Origin: Adenophora triphylla var. japonica
Taxonomy: Eukaryota; Streptophyta; Magnoliopsida; Asterales; Campanulaceae
DNA length: 64,000 nucleotides
NCBI GenBank assembly: GCA_022495995.1
Contig: JAFEMH010003610.1
Span: forward strand, 62,001-126,000
Direction of reading: 5' to 3'
Shown here: one piece after another, positions 45,627 to 57,155 of the stretch
How the letters are laid out: each line of letters begins with the position of its first letter
Numbering within the stretch: position 1 is the first letter of the stretch
Notes under the pieces: generated by a model
Told to the model about the DNA's origin: nothing
The model's database searches: none
What the model saw: only the letters and a program-made list of their open reading frames with translations
Program-made: the position numbers and the translations under genes

Positions 45627-46388
45627 ATAATGAATGAAAATTAGTTTCCGATTGAAATTAAGGTTGTAATTGAACTTTTTCTCTATAGTTTGGTCAATCT
45701 TTTAAGCGTTTCAGTATAACATTATACTACGCTAAAAAAAGCCCGATAAAGATCATAATTAAGTTTCAATTAATGTAGGACTAGAGATTGAGATAAAGTT
45801 AATTATTTGATCACTTTAGAATTTTGCATGTGGAAAACTATAAAAGTGGATTAGATTATAAAGTTAATTATTTGATCTCATCTGCAAAAGCCATTTTTGC
45901 CTACCAAAATAGTTGACATTTTTATTAATTATATTGTGTCGTATTACAAGTTTACAAATTGTCAAATTTTTCTATAATATTATTAACAGCTAGAATTAGT
46001 TTTAGCCAATAAAACTTCTTATTAGCCGACTCAAATTATTTCAAAATTACGATTTTGTTGTTGTTGTTATTGTATTAATATTAGAGCGAGAAAATAATAA
46101 TAAAATTGTGTACTCTTTGTGCTGAGGTGATGCAGAGCTATATTATCGTGGGTCGTTGTAATCGCACATGTAAAAAATCTTCTCTGATTCCATGATAAAG
46201 TCTGATATTCAATCTCAAATCCAATTAGCTATACGAGGAGCTGTCCAAGATCTTATATGTTAAAAATAAGGTTTATTTATTCTCGATATAAGATAATTGC
46301 TTCAACAATTATTTTAATTACTCTAAATTTTTGAAAATAATATAAAAACTATTAAATTATTATCTATTTTAACCTCTTTATTTTGAGT

Positions 46389-46822
46389 AGGTCTGCTGAG
46401 AAACGCGTTTCTCCGTCCCTTATGGAGAAACGGGGCTTGTTTTGTCGCGCGACATACATAGCCAGTTTCTGGATATCCTATTCAAAGCTTCTGGATATCC
46501 AGAACATTGAATATGGATATCCAGAAGCTTTGAAAAGGATATCCAGAAACTAAAATATTTTTTCTGGATATCCTTTCAAAGCTACGGATATCGAACATTG
46601 AATATGGATATCCGAGGAAGCTTTGGAAAGGATATCCAGAAAAAATATTTTGGTTTCTGGATATCCTTTTCAAAGCTTCTGGATATCCATATGCAATGTT
46701 CTGGATATCCAGAAACTGAGAAAGTGATATCCGGTTGTTGTGGCTAAGTATGTCGCGCGACAAATCAAGCCCCGTTTCTCCGTACGCGACGGAAAAACGC
46801 GTTTCTCCCCAAATTTTGTGCT
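46389..46822. mobile_element. Foldback element with GGATATCC hairpin array
   Basis: The arms GAGAAACGCGTTTCTCCG and GTTTTGTCGCGCGACATAC (46400-46460) are inverted at 46747-46808 with few differences. Between them are about ten perfect GGATATCC palindromes, arranged as successive hairpins (CAAAGCTTCTGGATATCC against GGATATCCAGAAGCTTTG). CTTTATTTT occurs just outside both ends and may be a 9-bp target duplication, although the outermost dozen bases of the two ends pair poorly. Confidence 0.7.
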
Positions 46823-47438
46823 TTATTTTTGGTGAAATACTACAAACTATATTGCAAACAATGTAATGTAAAGTTATTATGCCTACAAACATTGTTTTGA
46901 TTTAGAGTTAACTAAATTAACTTAGAGAATTAAATATAATTTTTTAAAATTACTTAATTACTCCATTATTTTCTAGTAATTATTCTCATTGGATACCATT
47001 CTCTTTCTTTTCATTTTCCGCATCTCCTTGGTTCTCCCTCTTCTTTTTTTCATGGAAATTTTTTAAAGTTTAATAATTTATACACTCTTTCCGTCCCGAA
47101 AAAATAATTCTATTTTATTTTAATGATCAACACAAGAAAATTTTGATAAAATATTAATGTTAATTTGATTATCCTAGTAAAATTTTAAAAGTTATATTTG
47201 ATAAATCATTAAGTGATTTATCAAATAACAAAAAAATATATAAACTTTTTTGATTGTTTTTTTTCTCCGCCTTACATACCCGATAATTGCGAAGTCAATA
47301 ACAAAAAAATATAGTACTCCGTATAAACTTTTCTCTACCATAGTAAACATTACATCTCAATAACAAAAAAATATAGTACTCCGTATACCTGCTCCTCCTA
47401 TCCTACAAAAAAAGGTCCAAACTCCGTCACACTTTAAA

Positions 47439-48736
47439 TTTCAAATTCACTATAACTGCTCCTCCTATCCTACAAATAAAGGTCCAAACTCCGTCACACT
47501 TTAAATTGCAAAATAATAATACAAAAATTATGTATTAATAAATAAAACTAAATAGAAAGAGTAACTCTTGTGAAAAATTAGTTTTTTTAAAATATTATAA
47601 AAAACTAATTTTCAGAACAGTTCATCACTCTTATTAGTCAGACTTAGTGCTTTAAAACTAGTTTTTTTCTTATGTTACGAAAAAACTAGTTTTTTGCAAA
47701 ATTTTGGCAAATAGAAATATTATTTTTACCACTTCAAATAAATACTTTAAAAATATACTTCTATAAAAAAATTATAATCTTCTTTTCAAAAATAAATATT
47801 ACTTTCGACTCAAAATGAATAACCAAAAAATAATACCACATTTTTTATAAAAAAAAATGAGCATTACTTCCTTCGTCCCAATGAATATTTTAAAAATTAA
47901 TACTTCATTCGCCTATAAAATTAATGTTTGTAATGTTAGTGCATTCGTCTCAAAATATGATATTAAGATGACATTAATTTTTTAGACGAATAAAGTAGTA
48001 TTCTTTTTTTAAATGTTCATTGAGACGAAGGAAGCAATGTTAATTTTTTTTTGACATAGAAAAAAATTATACTTTTTAAGAAAAAAATTCCTTCAATTCA
48101 AAAATGAATATTACTTTCGTCCCAAAATTAATACTACTTTCTATATAAAAAAAACTGCTTCCTTTGTCTCGATGAACATTTTAAAAAGGAATACTACTTT
48201 ACTTGTCTCAAAAATTAATATTTATTTTATGAGACGAAGACACTAACATTATAAACATTAATTTTTACAAAAGAATATATATATACTATATCGTCTAAAA
48301 AAATAAATTACTATCTTCGTTCCAATGAATATTTTATAAAATATTACTTAATTTGTTTAAAAAATTAATGTCATATATTGAAACGAAGACATTAACATTA
48401 CAAACATTAATTTTTGAGGCAAATGAAGCATTATTATTTTTTTAAATATTCATTGGGATGAAGAAAGTAATGTTCATTTTTTTGGACAAAAATGTAGTAT
48501 TATTATTTGGTTATTCATTTTGAATCGAAAGTAATATTTATTTTTGAAATGAAGATTATAATTTTTTTATAGAAGTATATTTTTAAAAGTATTTATTTGA
48601 AATTGAAAAAATAATATTTTATTTAGTTTTCTTTATTAATACATAATTTTTGTATTATTATTTTGTAATTTAAAGTGAGACGGAGTTTGGACCTTTCTTT
48701 GTAGGATAGGAGGAGCAGTTATTGTGAATTTGAAAT
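47439..48736. repeat. 1.3-kb imperfect palindrome (long inverted-repeat element)
   Basis: The outer arms 47439-47550 and 48625-48736 pair closely (TTTCAAATTCAC, ACTGCTCCTCCTATCCTAC, GGTCCAAACTCCGTC and GCAAAATAATAATACAAAAA with their complements). Pairing continues inward (ATAATCTTCTTTTCAAAAAT at 47773 against its complement near 48540). The centre is made of alternating modules around TTCGTCCCAATGAATATTTT and its complement. A 66-bp tandem duplication of the left tip (47389-47456) precedes it. No ORF. Confidence 0.75.
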
Positions 48737-48737
48737 C

Positions 48738-48875
48738 GCTACACTGTGTATCGATTTCAAATTTTAGTTTTTTTTATAGCATAAATATTAAAATAAAATT
48801 GAGCAAATTTAAATTTGCTATACCGTGTAGCAATTTTAATCGGAAAAATTATAAACTCGCTACACCGTGTAGCGA
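48738..48875. repeat. Three GCTACACCGTGTAGC-type hairpins
   Basis: Near-palindromes at about 48738 (CGCTACACTGTGTATCG), 48817 (GCTATACCGTGTAGC) and 48857 (CTCGCTACACCGTGTAGCGAG), each flanked by A/T-rich sequence. A related hairpin lies at 44556. They end about 340 bp upstream of the PUB start codon. Confidence 0.65.
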
Positions 48876-49216
48876 GTTCCAAAAAATTAATCATTTGGCA
48901 AATAGTTTCAAATGTGGGGTTATTTTGGGATTTAAATTTTTAAAATGAAATTATTTGAAAAAAAATCTGAAAAGCCTTTCACAACTTTTTTTATTAAAAT
49001 AAAAACTTTGAAAAAGATGGATGAATGGTAATTAATTATGTCAAATATTTTAAATCCGATTTAAATAACGCCGATCGTTGACAACAAGTTATACGTCACC
49101 CTCACCCTTTGACTCTCTGCCTTTATCCCCAAATCCAATTCCCCTCTGCCGGCCCATATACTTCTCTCTCTCTCTCCCTCTCTCTCTCCTCCCACACACA
49201 AATCACACGCCCAAAG

Positions 49217-50437
49217 ATGGTTAGACGGAAAGATGAGCTATACCTAACCGTTCCAAGCTTTTTCAAGTGCCCAATCTCCATGGACGTGATGGATTCTCCC
49301 GTTAGCCTCTGCACCGGCGTCACCTACGATCGATCCAGCATCCAAAAATGGCTTGATTCCGGCCACAATACCTGTCCCGCCACCATGCAGGTCCTTCACT
49401 CAACCGACGTCATTCCTAACCTCAACCTACGCCGTCTCATCCGTGTCTGGTCAGACTCCTGCCTTGACCGTCCCGAATCTCACATCTCCTTCTCCAAGCA
49501 ACAAGTAATTCAGTCAATTAGAAACATGATCGATAGCGAGGCTAATCGCTCGTTGAATTCTCTATCGAAAACTGCGGATTTTGCGAAGATTTCTGAGGAA
49601 AATAGGAAAGTTTTGGTGAGTGTTAATGGATTTGTTGAGATGTTGGTTGAAATTTTGAGCAGTAATGAAATTGAGGTTGTTCATGTCATCGTAACAGTTT
49701 TGGATTTGATTTTATCCGAAAAAGGAGTGAAGGAGAAAGTTCGCAAGCTGTTACTGGAAACTAATCGCGATCGATTGTCTCCGTTCCTTTTTCTTCTTCA
49801 GAAAGGAAATTTGGATTCGAAGATCAAATCGGCTAGGGTTTTGGAATTAATCGCTTCGGATGCTGAATTTCAACGCGCAATTGCAGAGAAACATTGCTTA
49901 CTCAACGAACTCTACAGACTAGTCAGCTGCGAAACAGATCGGACGGCTATCGACGCCGGTTTATCCATCCTAATAGCCGTTTCCACATCCCGTCCGGCGA
50001 AAAAGGATCTCGTCCGATTCGGAATCGTACGAACGGCAACTAAAATTCTCTCCGGTCCAATCACCACAGTACCGGTTATCGAGAAGTTGATGAAGGTACT
50101 GGAAATGGTATCGACGTGCACGGAGGGAAGAACGGCGATATGCGAAGACGAGAATTGCGTGCCGGCGATAATGTCGAGATTGATGAAGGTATCGAATACA
50201 GCAACGGAGTACGGTATCGGAGTGATCTGGAGCGTGTGTTACATGTCTCGAGATCGGACGGCTCAGGAGGCTGCGATGAGGAGTAACGGATTCACCAAGG
50301 CGTTGTTGGTGATGCAAAGCAATTGTGCGGCGGGAGTGAGACAAATGTGTGGGGACCTGGTGAAGGTATTCCGAGTTAACTCAAAGTCGTGTTTGGCGAG
50401 TTATGAAACCAGGACCACACATATAATGCCTTATTGA
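49217..50437 (+). CDS. U-box/ARM E3 ubiquitin ligase, PUB27/28-like
   Basis: Intronless frame of 406 codons. The ATG at 49217 (MVRRKDELYLTVPSFFKCPI) is preferred to an in-frame ATG at 49109 because the family starts with a short basic lead into the U-box, and 49140-49216 is CT-rich leader sequence. U-box at about residues 13-85: FFKCPISMDVMDSPVSLCTG, VTYDRSSIQKWL, NTCPATMQVL, PNLNLRRLI. It recruits an E2 enzyme without zinc. The remaining 300 residues are helical, ARM-like repeats for substrate binding, ending in the family tail VFRVNSKSCLASYETRTTHI. Relatives are cytosolic E3 ligases linked to stress and immune signalling; the substrate is unknown. A CT-repeat tract at 49162-49190 lies in the leader. 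Confidence 0.95.
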   Translation: MVRRKDELYLTVPSFFKCPISMDVMDSPVSLCTGVTYDRSSIQKWLDSGHNTCPATMQVLHSTDVIPNLNLRRLIRVWSDSCLDRPESHISFSKQQVIQSIRNMIDSEANRSLNSLSKTADFAKISEENRKVLVSVNGFVEMLVEILSSNEIEVVHVIVTVLDLILSEKGVKEKVRKLLLETNRDRLSPFLFLLQKGNLDSKIKSARVLELIASDAEFQRAIAEKHCLLNELYRLVSCETDRTAIDAGLSILIAVSTSRPAKKDLVRFGIVRTATKILSGPITTVPVIEKLMKVLEMVSTCTEGRTAICEDENCVPAIMSRLMKVSNTATEYGIGVIWSVCYMSRDRTAQEAAMRSNGFTKALLVMQSNCAAGVRQMCGDLVKVFRVNSKSCLASYETRTTHIMPY

Positions 50438-50767
50438 CTGAGTTGGGTCTTAGGCTTCGCTGGATGTAGTTTGTTCATCTTTGAATACTTCTTTATTTTC
50501 ATTCACTAATTTTCTTTTTTATTTAATTTTTCTGACCATACTTTAGCTGAGTTAGGTACAGATAGACCAAAAGTGATGTAAATCAAAACTTCAAAAGAAA
50601 AATTGAATTGACAAATGAACAAACAATACTCCTTCAGGCTATGTTTTCTCTCTCATTTATTTTGGCTTGTTTGATATCATATGGAAACTATGAAAAGTGA
50701 GATGGGGGAGAAAAAATGGGATAGAAAATAATAATTGAATTTTTGTTGTGAGTATAACATTTGAGTC
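50438..50767 (+). other. 3' region of the PUB gene, then MITE-like sequence
   Basis: 50438-50620 is the likely 3' untranslated region. 50629-50767 has Stowaway-like words (CTCCTTCAGG, TTGTTGTGAGTATAAC) and may be the left part of a MITE into which the solo LTR 50768-52342 jumped. Confidence 0.4.
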
Positions 50768-52342
50768 TGATGATGTCAAAAAGTCGAATCAGCCCAAATT
50801 CAAGCGATAGGTTGTACTCTGGCGATTGAATAACCTGAAAATAAGACAGAAAACGTAAACTAAGTCGGGGCTTCACCGGCGAAGGCCCTCCGGCGTGAGA
50901 GTAAGTTCACGGTTTGTATAGAGAGAAATCAAATTGACAGAGCTTCGAGTCAAAGAGATCACGTACCAAAATATAGAAATAATGGCTTGTATTTATAGGG
51001 ATGGATATGTAGAATCCATGTTGAACTTGGACTGTAAAGAGATAAGATATAATCATAGGAGGATTATATTTATCGGGGAGTCTTTATTTGACTTGAATTG
51101 ATATAGGAGGTTACAATCCTGATTAGATTATAACTACTTATAGGGGTGGACATGGTTCGGTTCAAATCGCGGTTTGAGACCGAACCGAACCAAATCACGC
51201 AGTTTGGTTTGGTTTTTTTTCTATAAATGGTTCAGCTTGGTTTGAAAATTTAATAAACCGTGTGGTTCGGTTCAGCTCGCAGTCTGGAACCTCAAAACCG
51301 AACCAAACCGAACCGAACCAAACCGATTCAGACCGAACCGCGATTTGGAACCGTGAAACCGAACCACGGAACCGAACCATGAAATTCTTGAACCGAAATC
51401 CTAGCCGTGTGAAGAATTTTGCAGTTGGATTGTACTTGAATTTATTGGGTTTGGTACTTTGGTATAATCTATTTGGTTTGATACTTTTATCTTGCTACTA
51501 AGACATTTGACTTTTATTTAATGGTTGAATCTTGAATTTGTAATTTTGTATCTTTATTTTAGACAATGTCTTGTAATTTGTTTTGAGATGGTTTCTTTTG
51601 TTGTACTAAAACTCATTCCTATTTGGATAGTAGTATTTTTGTTTTATGTTTAATATATATGATTGCTAGTTTGATAAAAAAAAAATATGTAAAGAGCAAC
51701 GCTTTTAGTTGGACAGGTTTGTAGTTCGGATAGCGGTCTAGACCGCAGTTCGGACCACGGTTTGAACCGTTTATGAAACCGTGGTTTGAGACCGAACCGA
51801 ACCAAACCGAGGAGGTTTGGTTTGGTTTGGTTTGAAATTTTCTATGGTTCGGTTTGAGATTTTCCCAAACCGAGTACTAGCGGTTTGGTCTCCAAATTCC
51901 TTCCAAACCGAACCAAACCGAACCATGTCCACCCCTAACTGCTTATTGTCCTTGTTGGGATAGGACTGATAAACTGCTGCCGAAATGCCGAGATGAAGAT
52001 ATTTCTTTCCTCGTCATACATGGCCATCTCGGTCCATGATGAGTCGGGGAAGGGATGAGGAATAAGTGGAGCCCGTCGTGATGATATCATAATCGAGGGA
52101 GGCACCTCGTCCTCAAGGGAGATGATCTCGTCCTACGAGGGAGGTCTCCTCGGCCCTTCGAGTTGGGCTTCGTTTATGCTCGCTTTGCTGAGCCTTGGTC
52201 GGCCTTGTTGATGTCGAGATAGATGGATGAGGAAGCCCATGTCTTACCTCGTAGCTGAGAGACTAGTGTATTATGTTTATGGCCCAATCCACTTGGGCCT
52301 TACCCGACAAGCCCATGCTCGTATCTCGATTTATACTGTTCA
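50768..52342 (-). mobile_element. Solo LTR (about 770 bp) split by a MULE
   Basis: Plus-strand ends TGATGATGTC and TACTGTTCA are flanked by the 5-bp duplication GAGTC (50763-50767, 52343-52347). On the minus strand a TATA box CCCTATAAATACAAG lies at about 50998, so transcription would run right to left. Its minus-strand 3' end (GACATCATCA) resembles the 3' end of the solo LTR at 26224 (GGCGTCATCA), hinting at the same superfamily. The element at 51142-51936 is nested within it. Confidence 0.8.
51142..51936. mobile_element. Mutator-like non-autonomous element with GGTTCGGTTTGG arrays (795 bp)
   Basis: Perfect terminal inverted repeats AGGGGTGGACATGGTTCGGT (20 bp or more) are flanked by a 10-bp duplication with one mismatch (AACTACTTAT at 51132, AACTGCTTAT at 51937). 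Both ends carry dense AACCGAACCAAACCG words in both orientations; the middle (51420-51690) is unique AT-rich sequence without a recognisable gene fragment. Same architecture as the Pack-MULE-like element at 5117. Confidence 0.85.
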
Positions 52343-52580
52343 GAGTCTCATTAATATAAAAGTAATAAAATATTTCCATTTTATGAAATATATATTTTGT
52401 AATGAGACGCCTGAAAGTAGATGACATGCTTTCAAAGCCGTATCAGACAGGAATGGAAGAAAGATCACCGGCATCGAGATTTTTCACTTTTTGTTAGATT
52501 GCACTGGCTAGCGATATGATATAAGTCCGCCTTCAAAGAAAGACTGTCCTTCGGGTTAGCCTTCTCCCTGCGCAAATCAG
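52343..52580. other. Spacer between solo LTR and copia element 2
   Basis: 52348-52410 looks like Stowaway interior (ATTTTGTAATGAGACGCCTG). The remainder is not recognised. The final AAATCAG contains the copia target site ATCAG. Confidence 0.45.
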
Positions 52581-53118
52581 TGTTGGGATAGAAGACCAAC
52601 CGGGTTAGACATCGAAGGAAGGGGAAGAATTTCGTCAGAGGTTTCTGGGCTCAAGGGCGGCCGCGCTGCTGCTGTGCGCGACCGCGCTCTTGGGCAGAAA
52701 CATATGGCTCGGGGGATTTTCTTCAAGGGCGACCGCGCTGAAGGGGAGGGCGACCGCGCTGGAGGTTTTGTCAAAGGCGTTGGACTTACTGGACAGTAGC
52801 GCGACCGCGCTAGGCTCCAGGGCGGCCGCGCTGGGCCCGATTTTCAGCAGTCCAGGAATCCTTTTTTGTTTAGGTTTAGGTTTGTTCCCTAGTCATATAT
52901 AAGTAAAGTTCCGCCTCCTATCTCATTGTAACACAAATTCTACATACATAGTGCAAGATCCTGGCTTGGTAGTGCCCCCAGACGTAGCCAATCAAATTGG
53001 TGAACTAGGTTAACAATTTCTTGTGTTCTTTTCTGTTTCTTTGATTTCTTATGCTTGGTTTGTGTGCGATTGTTATTCTTGTAGGTTTGCTTGGGTGTGG
53101 AGGGCCATATTCATAACA
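52581..53118 (+). repeat. 5' LTR of copia element 2 (538 bp)
   Basis: The U3 region (52655-52835) holds six GCGACCGCGCT or GCGGCCGCGCT motifs. TATA box TCATATATAAGT at about 52892. R/U5 includes TAACACAAATTCTACATAC. Confidence 0.93.
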
Positions 53119-53174
53119 ACTGGTATCAGAGCTTTTGGTTCCAAGATCAAGGGAGTTGTTCCAAGCAATCAAGA

Positions 53175-56100
53175 ATGGGCAAGGACAAACAGGCGGTTGA
53201 GAAATTCGATGGGTCTGACTACGGATATTGGAGGATGCAGATTGAGGATCTTTTGTACAACAAAGACCTCTATAAGCCTCTGAAGGGTGTCAAACCTAAG
53301 ATGAAGATCAGAAGAATGGGAACTCATGGATCGGAAAGCCCTAGGGGTGGTTAGATCTACTTTGTCAAAGTGGATTGCGAAGACTACCAGGAAGCGACAA
53401 CCACCAAGGAGCTATTGGATTATCTTACTGAGAGATTTGAAACTCCATCTGCTGCAAATAAGGTTGATTTGATACGTAAGATGGGTAGTCTCAAGATGCA
53501 AGAGGGAGGATCCTTCGCTAAGCACATCGATGAGTTTATGGATGTCATAGATTCATTGACGGTGGAGATCAAGTTCGATGATGAGGTTCATGCGTGTTTG
53601 TTGCTAGATTCTTTACCGGCAAGTTGGAGCGGAACGGTGACAAGAATCAACGCTTCAAGAGTAAGAAGAAATTGAAGTATGATGATGTTAAGGACTTTCT
53701 TTTTGCCGAGGAAAATCGTATGAAGAAGTTGGGGACATCGAGTGCTTCGGGATCGGCTTTGGCTACTACTATCAAGGGGAAGCCGGTACTAGCAAACAAG
53801 TGGAGAACCGAATCTAGGGAGAACGTGGTGAGTGGTAAGGGCAAAGCCGATGAGACCAAGGATAAACCGAAGGTTGCGAAGGGATCTCGTTCGGTGCTAT
53901 TATTGTAAGGAATTGGGACACTTCAAGAGGGATTGTCCAAATCGTAAGGGCAATCGGTGAATGTGGCGGTCGAAGGTGATGATGTGCGGTTCGAGTGTTA
54001 GTAGCACACTAGAATCATGGGTGCCGGATTCGGGGCATCATTCCACTTGCGGGCACAAGGAAGAGATGGAAAACTACACTTCCGGTGATTTCGGGAAGGT
54101 CTATCTCGGCGGATGGCGAGCCTTTGGAAATCAAGGGGAAGCGGGGATGTCGAATAGGAGCATCGAGACGGGAAGGTCTTACATCCGAACGGGGTCACAC
54201 ATTTCGGGCTTGAAAAAGAACCTACTTTCGGCTGGGCGCTTGGACGAAGAAGGTTACAAGGTGACATTCGGCCGCAGAACCGGGTTATTACCAAGGAGGA
54301 TTGTGAGATCGCTCGGGGTAATAAGTGAGGACTTTGTATTTGGCGAATAACACCAAGGACAAGATCGCGGTGGCGCAGCCTAAGGGTGATACGGATTTGT
54401 GGCACCGTCGATTGGGTCACATGAGTGAGACAGGGATGAAGGTGCTTTGTTCAAAGCGGACTACTACCGGCTCAAGACAAACCAACGTGGGGATCTGCGA
54501 GGATTGTATGTTTGGCAAACAAGGGAGAAATAATTTCTCGAGGACAGGTAGGGGTTTGAGGAAGCAAAGTTGGAATTGGTTCACACGGACTTGTGGGGGC
54601 CATCTTCGGTTACATCTTCGGGTGGTGCGTCATATTACATGACTTTCATTGATGATTCTACAAGGAAGGTATGGGTCTATTTCTTGAAGGGGAAAGATGA
54701 GGCTTTCGAGGTGTTCAAGAAGTGGAGGGCCTTGGTGGAGAATCGACGGGACTTAAGCTTAAGTGCTTAAGATCAGACAATGGTGGGGAGTATGAGCTTG
54801 GTGAGTTTAGGGAATATTGTGCTGCGAATGGGATTCGTATGGAGAAGACTCCAAAGCGGACACCACAACTCAACGGGGTAGCAGAGAGGATGAACAGAAC
54901 ATTGAATGAGCGGGCTAGAAGTATGAGATTGAAGTGTGGACTTCCGAAGACGTTACGGGGCATATGCAGCTGACACGGCGACTTTCTTGATCAATCTGGG
55001 GACCATCGGTACCATTGGGAATGGAATTCCAGAGGAAGCGTGGAGTGGCAAGCAGGTAAATCTGTCCTTTCTTCGCATATTTGGCTGCGTTTCTTATGTT
55101 CATGTTGATTCTGCCGAGAGAACTAAATTAGATGCTAAATCTGTTAAGTGTACATTTATTGGGTATGGCGGGGATGACTTCGGGTACAAGTTTTGGGATG
55201 ACCAAAATCATAGAGTTATTCGTAGTCGAGATGTGGTATTCAATGAACAGGTTTTGTACAAGGACAGAAAGGGGGCATCTGATGACACTAGTTCGGAATC
55301 GGATATTGTAGAGGTGGATATTCCTAACTCGGGTGGGAGCAGAACGGTTCATGATGACCATGGTCAGGAGGTCACTGAAGATGAACCACGTACTCCGGAA
55401 CCGGATATTCCGCTGCGTAGATCCAGCAGGTTGCGTGGATCGCCTGACAGGTATACTCCATCAAATTATTATTTGTTGTTGACAGATAATGGGGAACCGG
55501 AATGTTATGCGGAGGCTGTTCGTAGTGAACTTTGTGACAAGTGGAAAGCTACGATGGATGATGAGATGGACTCATTGAAGGCTAACAAAACTTGGGAGTT
55601 GACTAAACTACCTAAGGGGAAGAAGGCACTGCATAACAAGTGGGTTTACAGGATCAAGGAGGAAGCAGACGGTAGCAAGCGTTACAAGGCAAGACTGGTT
55701 GTAAAATGGTTTCAGCAAAAGTACGGTATTGATTACACCGAAGTATTCACTCCGGTTGTGAAGATGACCACTATCAGAATGGTTCTGGGAATAGTAGTGG
55801 CGGACAACTTGTTGCTTGAACAGATGGATGTGAAGGCAGCCTTTCTTCATGGGGACTTGGAGGAAGAGATTTACATGGTACAGCCAGAGGGTTACTTGTC
55901 TAAGGGTAGCGGGGAGCTAGTTTGCAGATTGACTAAGAGCTTGTATGGCCTTAAACAAGCTCCTAGGCAAAGCGGTACAGAAATTTGATGGATTCATGCA
56001 TGACATTGATTTTATCAGATGTGAGGCGGATCATTGTTGCTACTTCAAGAACACGGACAATGGGTATATTATCTTGCTGTTATATGTGGACGACATGCTA

Positions 56101-57046
56101 ATAGCGGGCTCTAGTAGTAGAGAGGTAAACAGGTTGAAGACTCAGTTGTCAGAACGGTTCGAGATGAAGGATTTGGGAGAGGCCAAGAAAATCTTGGGCA
56201 TGCGGATTGACCGGGATAGGGAGTCGGGCAAGTTGGTTCTTTCACAAGCAGAATATGTTGAGAAGGTCTTAGCAAGGTTTTGTATGGAAGAGGCGAAGCC
56301 AACAGGGACGCCATTGGGTTTGCATTTCAAGCTATCCGAGAAGGACTCGCCTAGGGGCAAGGAGGAGCGTGACAAGATGGAGAGAACTCCATATGCTTCA
56401 GCAGTGGGGAGTCTTATGTATGCAATGGTGTGTACAAGGCCGGACATTGCACATGCGGTGGGAGTAGTCAGTCGGTTCATGGGCAATCCAGGAAAGCAAC
56501 ATTGGGAAGCGGTTAAGTGGATCCTACGTTATTTGAAGGGTACTGCTGGTAAGGCTCTGTGTTTCTCGAGCAAGGAAGTGGTGTTAGCGGGTTATGTTGA
56601 TGCGGACTTAGCATCAAGTGATCTTGATAAGAGGAGAAGTACTACGGGTTATGTGTTTACATTGGGTGGTACGGCAATCTCTTGGGCTTCTAAATTGCAG
56701 AAGATCGTGGCGCAATGATCGCGAAGCGTAATATGTGGCGATGACGAGGCGAGTAAAGAGATGGTATGGTTGCGTAACTTCTTGGGTGAACTTGGGAAGA
56801 CGCAAAGTGGTAACGTTCTCTACAAATGGCGGCCGAGTTGCAATACATTTGGCAAGAAATCCGGCGTTTCATTCGAGGACGAAGCACATTGAACTGAGGT
56901 TTCACTACATCAGACATCTCTTGGAGGAGAAGATCTTGGGGCTAGAGAAGATATTGGGATCAGAAAATCCAGCTGACATGTTGACAAAGGTTGTGAATCT
57001 TGATAAGTTGAAGCTGTGCAAAGCTTCAATTGGGCTCGGAGAATAG
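53175..57046 (+). pseudogene. Gag-Pol of copia element 2, several frameshifts
   Basis: The ATG at 53175 starts Gag (MGKDKQAVEKFDGSDYGYW). The zinc knuckle is at about 53890-53940, broken by an indel. Protease has WVPDSG, with the following Ala lost. The GAG-pre-integrase is DLWHRRLGHMSETGMK, and integrase carries CLRSDNGGEYELGEF and TPQLNGVAERMNRTL. A 350-codon frame (54936-55988) spans the end of integrase into RT ([20 protein letters not shown]). A 257-codon frame (55945-56718) gives YVDDMLIAGSSS and the start of RNase H. 56735-57046 completes RNase H (TKHIELRFHYIRHLLEEKIL). About eight frame changes in all. Confidence 0.92.
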
Positions 57047-57155
57047 AAGAGGAGGATGGCACTACCATGATTGAGGTGAGCACTAGGAGGACACCAAGGA
57101 TGAGTTGAAGACAGATATGGGGCTTATACGTGTGGTTGATCTCTAGGTGGGAGAT

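Noticed and set aside
49109..49216. 36-codon N-terminal extension of the PUB protein from an upstream in-frame ATG
   Set aside because: The stretch is encoded by a CT-repeat leader (poly-Leu/Ser) and is not part of the family; the start at 49217 fits.
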